Assembly: GCA_002319915.1 (NCBI GenBank)
Contig: DCFQ01000058.1
Span: 1 to 14,892, forward strand
Direction: 5' to 3'
Origin: Bacteroidales bacterium UBA1800
GTDB lineage: Bacteria; Bacteroidota; Bacteroidia; Bacteroidales; VadinHA17
DNA length: 14,892 nt
Position numbers and translations under genes: made by a program. The notes beneath the pieces are model-generated. The model saw only the letters and a list, made by a program, of their open reading frames with translations. It was not told where the DNA came from and ran no database searches. Shown here in pieces: positions 1 through 5,948 of the stretch. How positions within the stretch are numbered: the first letter of the stretch is position 1; each line of letters starts with the position of its first letter.

Positions 1-24
1 CTCTACCGACTGAGCTAAGGAGGC
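1..24 (-). tRNA. tRNA 5' end, truncated by window edge
   Basis: Read on the minus strand, the first 24 bases give the 5' part of a tRNA. They contain a seven-base acceptor strand GCCTCCT, then T8-A9, the D-stem GCTC, a D-loop AGTCGGTA and the start of the returning D-stem (GAG). This matches the invariant pattern TAGCTCAG..GGTAGAG of bacterial tRNAs. The anticodon and 3' half lie off the left edge, so the isotype cannot be given. A TATCTTTG -7 element sits 12 bases upstream of the mature 5' end. Confidence 0.85.
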
Positions 25-35
25 ATTTTCCGGTG

Positions 36-43
36 CAAAGATA
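36..43 (-). promoter_or_regulatory. Bacteroidota -7 element for the tRNA
   Basis: The minus strand reads TATCTTTG, an exact match to TAnnTTTG. It lies 12 bases before the tRNA 5' end, which predicts a leader of only a few bases, as is usual for tRNA transcripts. It is squeezed between the tRNA and the stop codon of the M48 peptidase gene. No convincing -33 TTG was found at 17-20 bases spacing. Confidence 0.55.
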
Positions 44-48
44 AAAAT

Positions 49-1275
49 TCATTCCAATTTTGCCAGCCTCGATAGCAATGGGGGATGAGAATAATGGAAA
101 AACACGTATGCCGGATGAGGCATCAGATTTGAAAGATTCTTTACCGAAAGCTTTTTTAGGGCTTCGGCCAGGTATTCGGGCTTGTAATTGTCACGTACGA
201 ATCTGTCGGCCTCATATTCATTCTTCCTTGATACGGAATTGGTAATGAGCCCGATGATCAGTGAAAGCGGGCTGTAGAGGATACCGAACACGATCAGGCC
301 GAGATGGAAACCGGGTGATTTGGCGCCCAGGGCCGCTGAAAGAAGAGGGCTGTTGACGACACGGGAAAAAAGGAAAAGCATGAGACCCGTCAGCAACACT
401 GAAAAGATAATGCTCCGGAGCACATGTTTCTTTTTGAAATGCCCGATCTCGTGTGCAAGAACGGCAACGATCTCTTCATCAGTGAATTCTTTCAGAAGTG
501 TGTCGTACAGAACTATTCTCTTTTTTGGACCGAAGCCTGAGAAATAGGCATTTGCCTTAGTGCTTCTTTTGGACCCGTCGATTACATAGATATTCTTTAG
601 CCTGAACCCGGTACGTTCTGCAAACTCGCCTATCTTCTGCCTGAGAGGACCATCCACGAGGGGCGTCTGCTTGTTGAACAGCGGCACTATCAGTTCTGAA
701 TAGAACAGGTTCATGAACACGGAGAACAGGGTGACCAGTATCCAGGCATAGATCCAGAATTCCCTGCCTGTCCTGTAGTAAACCCACGTGATCAGTCCCA
801 GCACCGGAACCCCGACAATGAGGGCAATGAACCATGATTTGAGGTGATCTGTGATGAATGTCCTGACAGACATTTTGTTGAATCCGTATTTTTTTTCAAT
901 GACAAAGGTATCGTACCAGCCGAATGGGAGGTTTATCAGGTCGGAGGCAAATCCGATGATCCCGAAGAATATGAGGGAGATAAGCACCAGGTTGTTGCTG
1001 AGGCTCCGGGCAATCCCGTCGGCAAGCGCAAACCCGCCCGATACGATCATTACCACGATAACTGCCAGGTTGAAGGTGGACGACCAGAATGAGAGCTTCT
1101 TGTTATCCTTTTCATACAGCTGGCTCCTGCGGTACTCTTCCTGATCATATATGCCCCTGAGCTTTACCGGAAGCACAGCCGACCACATAGTGGAATCGAG
1201 GTATTCAAGATAGCGTTCAAGAAGGAATCCCAGGACCGGAAAAAGAAGGATCAGGAAGAAAATGTAATTATGCAT
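49..1275 (-). CDS. M48 family Ste24-type membrane zinc endopeptidase
   Basis: 408-residue integral membrane metalloprotease of the Ste24/CAAX-protease-1 type (M48). It carries the zinc motif HEIGH at residues 275-279 and the distal ligand E353 in the ExxAD motif (NEYEAD, 352-357). It also has family signatures EKKYGFNK (about 127-134) upstream and SHPPLLSRLAKL at the C-terminus. Several hydrophobic stretches (about 4-19, 68-85, 96-113, 148-166, 174-198, 286-304, 325-346) fit the multi-helix barrel in which Ste24 cleaves its substrates. Bacterial homologues probably act in membrane protein or peptide turnover; the substrate here is unknown. The frame stays open upstream to a GTG at 1374. I chose ATG 1275 because the protein then starts directly at the first membrane helix, as in relatives, and because the GTG lies only 13 bases from the -7 element. 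The gene appears to be monocistronic. Confidence 0.9.
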   Translation of the reverse strand: MHNYIFFLILLFPVLGFLLERYLEYLDSTMWSAVLPVKLRGIYDQEEYRRSQLYEKDNKKLSFWSSTFNLAVIVVMIVSGGFALADGIARSLSNNLVLISLIFFGIIGFASDLINLPFGWYDTFVIEKKYGFNKMSVRTFITDHLKSWFIALIVGVPVLGLITWVYYRTGREFWIYAWILVTLFSVFMNLFYSELIVPLFNKQTPLVDGPLRQKIGEFAERTGFRLKNIYVIDGSKRSTKANAYFSGFGPKKRIVLYDTLLKEFTDEEIVAVLAHEIGHFKKKHVLRSIIFSVLLTGLMLFLFSRVVNSPLLSAALGAKSPGFHLGLIVFGILYSPLSLIIGLITNSVSRKNEYEADRFVRDNYKPEYLAEALKKLSVKNLSNLMPHPAYVFFHYSHPPLLSRLAKLE

Positions 1276-1386
1276 TATAACGGTGCTGTCAAAAAAAGAA
1301 GCAGGGCGCCTGTTTAAAATAATTGTGGAATAAATATGTCTCGCTGCATTTCCTCGTGCTAAAAGGATAGGCACCCTGCGGTATTA

Positions 1387-1416
1387 CAAATATAGTAAAT
1401 TTTTTTATTATGTCAA
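1387..1416 (-). promoter_or_regulatory. Bacteroidota promoter of the M48 peptidase gene
   Basis: On the minus strand, TTG (1416-1414) is followed after 19 bases by TATATTTG (1394-1387), the expected -33/-7 layout for the primary sigma factor of Bacteroidota. The -33 part lies inside the last codons of the upstream fabG gene. The predicted transcript starts near 1380 and has an untranslated leader of about 105 bases if translation starts at 1275. Confidence 0.65.
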
Positions 1417-2154
1417 CATCCCCCCGCAGACCTGAATTGTCTGACCGCTTATATACGAGGAGAGGTCAGATGCGAGGAAGAGTGCTGCGTTTGCCACATC
1501 ATCGGGAGTTCCGCCGCGTTTAAGGGGTATTTTGTTGATCCATTCGCTTTTTATGTCGGGAGGAAGGTTTTCGGTCATCTCGGTCAGTATGAATCCCGGT
1601 GCGATCGCGTTGCAGCGGATATTCCTTGAGCCAAGTTCCCTGGCAACGCTTTTTGTAAAGCCGATGATCCCTGCCTTGGAGGCTGAATAATTGCTCTGGC
1701 CTGCATTTCCTGAGACACCCACGACCGAGCTGAGGTTAATGACCGATCCGTTCTTTTGTTTTAACATCGACTGAAGGACCGCCTTAGTAAGGTTAAAAAC
1801 CGACTTCAGGTTAACTGCAATCACCGCATCCCACTGATCCTCAGTCATGCGCATCAACAGGGCATCCTTTGTGATCCCGGCATTGTTGACCAGGATGTCG
1901 ATTTTGCCGAAGTCATTTATAACCTCACCTGCAATCCGCTGTGAATCCTCATAGCTTGCGGCATTCGAGACATAACCCTTTGCCATGACGTTCAGCGCTT
2001 TAAGCTCATCGACAGCATTGAGGAATTCTTCATCTTCCGTAATATTTGTAATTGCTATCGATGCGCCTTCAAGAGCGAATTTCCGCGCGATTGCCTTACC
2101 TATTCCCCTTGAAGCACCTGTTATCAAAGCAGTTTTACCTTCTAGTAATTTCAT
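1408..2154 (-). CDS. fabG: 3-oxoacyl-[acyl-carrier-protein] reductase
   Basis: 248-residue classical short-chain dehydrogenase, the usual FabG length. It performs the NADPH-dependent reduction of 3-oxoacyl-ACP in the elongation cycle of type II fatty-acid synthesis, in the cytoplasm. Visible marks are the dinucleotide-binding motif TGASRGIG (12-19), NNAG (90-93), and the catalytic tetrad N115, S143, Y156 and K160 with the standard YSASK context. The segment NAIAPGFILTEMT (182-194) is the typical FabG substrate-loop region. Other short-chain dehydrogenases share the fold, but overall similarity to FabG (for example SSVVGVSGNAGQSNYSASKAG-like blocks) is strong. There are no acyl-carrier or other fab genes next to it. 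It has its own promoter upstream and is not closely packed with either neighbour. Confidence 0.92.
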   Translation of the reverse strand: MKLLEGKTALITGASRGIGKAIARKFALEGASIAITNITEDEEFLNAVDELKALNVMAKGYVSNAASYEDSQRIAGEVINDFGKIDILVNNAGITKDALLMRMTEDQWDAVIAVNLKSVFNLTKAVLQSMLKQKNGSVINLSSVVGVSGNAGQSNYSASKAGIIGFTKSVARELGSRNIRCNAIAPGFILTEMTENLPPDIKSEWINKIPLKRGGTPDDVANAALFLASDLSSYISGQTIQVCGGMLT

Positions 2155-2177
2155 CTGGATGGTTATTTAGTTTTTAG

Positions 2178-2206
2178 CAAATATAGAATTTATTTGAAAA
2201 AGCCAA
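2178..2206 (-). promoter_or_regulatory. Bacteroidota promoter of fabG
   Basis: The minus strand shows TTG (2206-2204), an 18-base spacer and TATATTTG (2185-2178). The -7 element ends 24 bases before the fabG ATG, giving a leader of about 15-18 bases. It is the same octamer as upstream of the M48, sucD and AraC-type genes. Confidence 0.65.
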
Positions 2207-2316
2207 TAACTGAGTTGACGAGAGTCATCCTGACTGTTTTTGTGATGTCGTTCCTGCAAGGAATAACAAAATTGACCGCCCGGATCCTGATTCCCGGCAG
2301 AAGGGTTATTAAGCCC

Positions 2317-3192
2317 TTAGTGGTTATTGAGGAGATTCAGGACAGCGGTCCCGATATCAGCAGGAGACTCGGCTACCTGAATGCCGCAATCCTTCATCAC
2401 CTGTATTTTGGCTGCAGCAGTGTCGGCCTTCCCCCCTATTATTGCACCCGCATGTCCCATTCTCCTTCCTTTCGGGGCTGTCTGGCCTGCGATAAATCCG
2501 ACGACTGGTTTTGTGCCATTGATCCTGATCCATTCCGCGGCATCCGTCTCCATGCTTCCCCCGATCTCCCCGATGATCACGATAGCCTCTGTCTCCGGAT
2601 CCGACATCATCAGCTCCACTGCTTCGAGTATTGAGGTACCGACAATAGGGTCGCCTCCTATGCCGATCCCGGTCGATTGCCCCAGGCCCAGCTTTGTGAT
2701 CTGGTCAACTGCTTCGTAGGTAAGGGTGCCTGATCGTGAGACGATCCCTACGGAGCCTTTCCGGTGGATGAAGCCCGGCATTATCCCTGCCTTGGCTTCA
2801 CCCGGGGTTATTATGCCCGGGCAGTTCGGGCCTATGAGCCTGCATTTTGAGCCTTTCAGGTATTCCTTCACGATCACCATGTCAGCCACTGGTATCCCTT
2901 CGGTGATTGCCACTGCCAGCCTAATGCCTGCATCGGCGGCTTCCATGATCGCATCGGCACCGGCACCAGGCGGTACGAAAATGACGGAAACATCTGCACC
3001 CGTGGCTTTTACGGCTTCGCTTACCGTATTGAAAACAGGTAACCCCAGGTGGGTCTGGCTGCCTTTGCCAGGAGTGACGCCGCCTGTCACCCTGGTCCCG
3101 TATTCGATCATCTGTGAAGCATGAAAAGTTCCTTCAGTGCCTGTAAAGCCCTGGATTATTACTTTTGAGTCCTTATTTATGAGTATGCTCAT
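2317..3192 (-). CDS. sucD: succinyl-CoA synthetase (succinate-CoA ligase) alpha subunit
   Basis: 291 residues, full length for SucD. It catalyses the phosphohistidine half of succinyl-CoA + NDP + Pi <-> succinate + CoA + NTP in the TCA cycle, as a complex with SucC. The N-terminal CoA-binding Rossmann domain carries GFTGTEG (15-21). The C-terminal ligase domain has SRSGTLTYE (152-160), GIGGDP (177-182), EIGG (209-212) and the phosphorylated histidine H247 in GHAGA, matching E. coli H246. GRRMGHAGAIIGG is highly conserved in the family. The beta subunit gene is not adjacent: the upstream neighbour is a divergent regulator and the downstream neighbour is fabG, 162 bp away. SucC must therefore be encoded elsewhere. 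Confidence 0.95.
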   Translation of the reverse strand: MSILINKDSKVIIQGFTGTEGTFHASQMIEYGTRVTGGVTPGKGSQTHLGLPVFNTVSEAVKATGADVSVIFVPPGAGADAIMEAADAGIRLAVAITEGIPVADMVIVKEYLKGSKCRLIGPNCPGIITPGEAKAGIMPGFIHRKGSVGIVSRSGTLTYEAVDQITKLGLGQSTGIGIGGDPIVGTSILEAVELMMSDPETEAIVIIGEIGGSMETDAAEWIRINGTKPVVGFIAGQTAPKGRRMGHAGAIIGGKADTAAAKIQVMKDCGIQVAESPADIGTAVLNLLNNH

Positions 3193-3261
3193 CAGGTCCG
3201 GTTTTAGGAATTATCGGTCATCACCCTTAGATGCAACAGTTTACATCCGCAGGCCCTGACC

Positions 3262-3269
3262 CAAATATA
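3262..3269 (-). promoter_or_regulatory. -7 element of sucD
   Basis: The minus strand reads TATATTTG, 69 bases before the sucD ATG. It is the mirror image of the -7 element of the divergent regulator gene at 3294-3301, with 24 bases between them. No TTG was found at -33, so either the promoter is weak or activation is needed. Confidence 0.5.
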
Positions 3270-3293
3270 CCTGAATTATTCCTTCCTTTTGGC

Positions 3294-3301
3294 TATATTT
3301 G
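3294..3301 (+). promoter_or_regulatory. -7 element of the membrane AraC-type regulator gene
   Basis: The plus strand reads TATATTTG, 24 bases before ATG 3326. A transcript from here would start near 3307, which excludes the in-frame TTG at 3299 as start codon because that lies inside the promoter. No -33 TTG is visible. Confidence 0.5.
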
Positions 3302-3325
3302 ATAAATAAAGTTGCATTACATTCC

Positions 3326-4450
3326 ATGGTAAATATTGACCCGGTTCTGTACATCGGGATCTCACAGTCGTTTTTCGCAGCTTTGCTGATCTCCACAAAG
3401 AAACCCAACAGCGTGGCCAATAAGCTCATGGCAGCATGGCTTTTCATGATCTGTATTGAAATGATCTTTGCCCTGATCAACAGCACGGTGATCGAGATGT
3501 ATTCATTCCCGTTCATTACCTTTACCTATGGACCCCTGCTTTACCTGTATGTGCGATTCATGACCGATCCTGCGAGGAAATTCAACTGGATCGCTCTCCT
3601 CCATTTCATACCGTTCCTTGCATTCTTTACGGTTTCCGTGATCTTCAGGAGCGAACCGCTCGTAAGGGATCTCAGGAGTTTTTTCAGACCCGATAAGCTC
3701 ATCTCTCTCAGGATAATCTATTCGGTTTGTTTTTTCTTCTCGATAACAGTTTACAGCACACTGGCTTTCATCCGGATAAGCCGTCACCAGAAGAATCTGA
3801 AGAACCTGGTATCATTCACATCCCAGAAGATCACCCTGAACTGGTTGAAAATACTTTCCATAAGCTTTTACGCGGCGTACTTTGTCCTTTTCATCCTTGG
3901 CGGGCTGAGCATGATAGGCAGCTATATCCCGTTCGATCCGTATTTTGTCATTTTCGGATTTATTGCCCTGTTCTCGGCGGCATACAGCTTCTATGGCATT
4001 AAGCAGCCTGTAATATTCGGCGAAGTGGTGGATGACAGTAACCAGGAAGAAAAAAAGGAAGGTGAGAAATATATTAAAAGCGGACTGAAAGACGAATTGG
4101 CAGAAAAGTACCTCAAAAAACTCCTCGCCTTCATGGAGTCCAAAAAGCCATACCTCGAAGGTAACCTTACTATCCATGACATTGCCGCCAGGACCGGCAT
4201 ATCGAGGCACCATATAACACAGGTCCTGAACGAACGCTACAAACGGAATTTTTTCACCTTCATAAACGAATACAGGGTGAAAGAGGTGATAGAGAGGTTC
4301 AGTGACTCCAAATTCAATAATTATACTATCCTCGCGATTGCGATGGATGCCGGATTTAATTCCAAGACAACATTTAACTCATTCTTCAAGTCCCAGACCG
4401 GAGTAACACCCAGCGAATACAGGCAGAAACTGACAGGTATTGCCAGATAG
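3326..4450 (+). CDS. membrane-anchored AraC-family transcriptional regulator (7TM + HTH)
   Basis: 374 residues. The N-terminal part contains seven hydrophobic segments (about 7-24, 33-53, 60-78, 88-107, 128-150, 171-199, 205-225). A charged linker (232-260) follows, and then a C-terminal AraC-type DNA-binding domain (about 262-372). The two helix-turn-helix units are visible as LTIHDIAARTGISRHHITQVL (281-301, only in part diagnostic) and YTILAIAMDAGF..KTTFNSFFKSQTGVTPSEYR (333-366); the second is the AraC signature. Such fusions are common in Bacteroidota and are thought to sense a membrane or extracytoplasmic signal, which is unknown here. The gene lies 111 bp upstream of the barrel-RND-LolA cassette in the same direction, so a role as its regulator is plausible but inferred. 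Start ATG 3326 was chosen over TTG 3299 because of the promoter position. Confidence 0.85.
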   Translation: MVNIDPVLYIGISQSFFAALLISTKKPNSVANKLMAAWLFMICIEMIFALINSTVIEMYSFPFITFTYGPLLYLYVRFMTDPARKFNWIALLHFIPFLAFFTVSVIFRSEPLVRDLRSFFRPDKLISLRIIYSVCFFFSITVYSTLAFIRISRHQKNLKNLVSFTSQKITLNWLKILSISFYAAYFVLFILGGLSMIGSYIPFDPYFVIFGFIALFSAAYSFYGIKQPVIFGEVVDDSNQEEKKEGEKYIKSGLKDELAEKYLKKLLAFMESKKPYLEGNLTIHDIAARTGISRHHITQVLNERYKRNFFTFINEYRVKEVIERFSDSKFNNYTILAIAMDAGFNSKTTFNSFFKSQTGVTPSEYRQKLTGIAR

Positions 4451-4561
4451 ATCCAGGTACGGCCTCAGCGGGACGAACATGTTCAATTGGATTTTGCAGT
4501 ACGGGAAAAGCGGACGGGACGACAAAGTGTTCGGGATCATCTTCCTTTGCAGTAAAAAAGG

Positions 4562-5947
4562 ATGAGATCAAGAATGATACCGATGATCGTCCTGTCATTT
4601 TTGTTTCAGGAAGGAGTTCCGCAGGATACCATTCCGGCATACGGAACCGGTCTTCAAAATATCACCATGGGCGGATTCTTCAGGGGCGGCTTCTATTCCT
4701 GGATCAGGAGCTCTGATAATAAGCTTTATGTTCCGGATGCATTCTCTGACCTGGGGCTGACCCTCCAGGCCGGCAACGGGAAAAATTATAACGCATTTGC
4801 AGATCTCCGGTACAGGTATGGTTCCCAATTCAGCACCCCTGTGAGCAGGTTCGATCTGAAAGAAGGATTTATCAAACTCTACGGAAAGAAGTGGGACGTT
4901 ACCGCTGGGCAGAAGATCATAAAGCGCGGCAGGGCTGACTTTACGAATCCTGCATCGAAGTTGGCTCCGCAGGACTATCTTTACAGGTCGCCCGACCGTG
5001 ACGACATGGATGTCGGCAACCTACTTTCCGAAGTGAGGTGGCATCCCTCCCCGATCGTGGACCTTGAGGCTGTGATCGTACCCTTTTACAGGGCGTCCAC
5101 GCTCATTATCGATCCGGTCCCGCTGCCGTCAGATGTCAGTTTCAAAAGGCTGAACTCCATCATTGCGGACAGCAAGTTTAAAAGCTACGGGCTGAAGGCC
5201 GATTTTCACCTGAAAGGTGTGGACTGGAGCTTTTCATGGTTCGATGGCTTTGATCCGATGCCAGGGATAGCCATGACAAAATTCATGATTGATCCGGGCC
5301 AACCACTGCCTGTGCCATCTGTGGAGCTTTCCGAGACGCCCTACAGAAACAGGGTGGCGGCAGCCGATTTTGAAACTGCAATAGGCAACTTCGGACTCAG
5401 GGGTGAAGGAGCCTGGTCATCCCCTTCAGCCCAGGGAGGGACTGATGAGTACGTACCGCTACCTGACCTGAAATGGGTGGCAGGCTTGGACTGGTTTTCC
5501 GGAAACTGGCATTTCATCGGGGAGTACAGCGGCAAGTATGTTGCCAGGTATTATCCTTCCCCGGTCAAACCCCTGACAGCAGGCCCCGATTACACTGAGC
5601 TCGCTTTATTGCTTTCAGATCCTTCCTTTGACCTGAGGGAATATGTGAGGGAGGAGGTGGCCGCCTTCAACCGGCTCTATAATTACCAGCTAAAGAGGTA
5701 TTATCACTCCTTTGCACTAAGGATAGAGACAAACTTTTTATACGATAAAATAGTACCGTCCCTCTTCTCCAGCTTTAATTTCACCTCCCACGAATTGTTT
5801 GTGATCCCCGAACTGAAAATCAAGCCTTCTGACGGACTGACGATAACGACCGGCGCTGAGGTTTACTCTGGTCCCGTAAACTCTCTCTTCAGCCTGATCA
5901 ACGATTTTATGAACGGATTCTATGTTTCACTAAGAGTTGATTTCTGA
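4562..5947 (+). CDS. outer-membrane beta-barrel protein, DUF1302-like
   Basis: 461 residues. The N-terminus has two arginines and then a hydrophobic stretch (MIPMIVLSFLF, 5-15), consistent with a signal peptide. The rest shows alternating polar/aromatic beta-strand patterns such as GGFFRGGFYSWIRS and WHFIGEYSGKYVARYY, and it ends in VSLRVDF with a terminal phenylalanine, as expected for a BAM-assembled barrel. The block GQKIIKRGRADFTNP...LAPQDYLYRSPDRDDMDVG (about 116-152) resembles the conserved barrel region of DUF1302-type proteins that accompany RND exporters in Proteobacteria; that family placement is tentative. An in-frame stop at 4553 sets the upstream limit, and ATG 4562 gives the best signal peptide. 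It is followed after one base by the RND gene, so the products probably work together at the envelope. Confidence 0.7.
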   Translation: MRSRMIPMIVLSFLFQEGVPQDTIPAYGTGLQNITMGGFFRGGFYSWIRSSDNKLYVPDAFSDLGLTLQAGNGKNYNAFADLRYRYGSQFSTPVSRFDLKEGFIKLYGKKWDVTAGQKIIKRGRADFTNPASKLAPQDYLYRSPDRDDMDVGNLLSEVRWHPSPIVDLEAVIVPFYRASTLIIDPVPLPSDVSFKRLNSIIADSKFKSYGLKADFHLKGVDWSFSWFDGFDPMPGIAMTKFMIDPGQPLPVPSVELSETPYRNRVAAADFETAIGNFGLRGEGAWSSPSAQGGTDEYVPLPDLKWVAGLDWFSGNWHFIGEYSGKYVARYYPSPVKPLTAGPDYTELALLLSDPSFDLREYVREEVAAFNRLYNYQLKRYYHSFALRIETNFLYDKIVPSLFSSFNFTSHELFVIPELKIKPSDGLTITTGAEVYSGPVNSLFSLINDFMNGFYVSLRVDF

Positions 5948-5948
5948 G

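Noticed and set aside
1276..1374. 33-residue N-terminal extension of the M48 peptidase from a GTG at 1374
   Set aside because: The extension has no homology-like features, starts almost at the predicted transcription start, and precedes a natural first membrane helix that begins at ATG 1275.
2308..2325. Short inverted repeat AAGGG/CCCTT over the sucD stop as a terminator
   Set aside because: The stem is only five pairs with an AT-rich loop and no following T-run on the minus strand, so it is too weak to call.
2194..2634. 146-codon plus-strand open frame running from the fabG-sucD gap into sucD
   Set aside because: Most of it is antisense to the conserved SucD C-terminal domain, and it has no recognisable features.
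5937..5948. TTG start for the RND exporter, overlapping the barrel gene
   Set aside because: ATG 5949, one base after the barrel stop, is a stronger start codon, and the extension adds only four residues.
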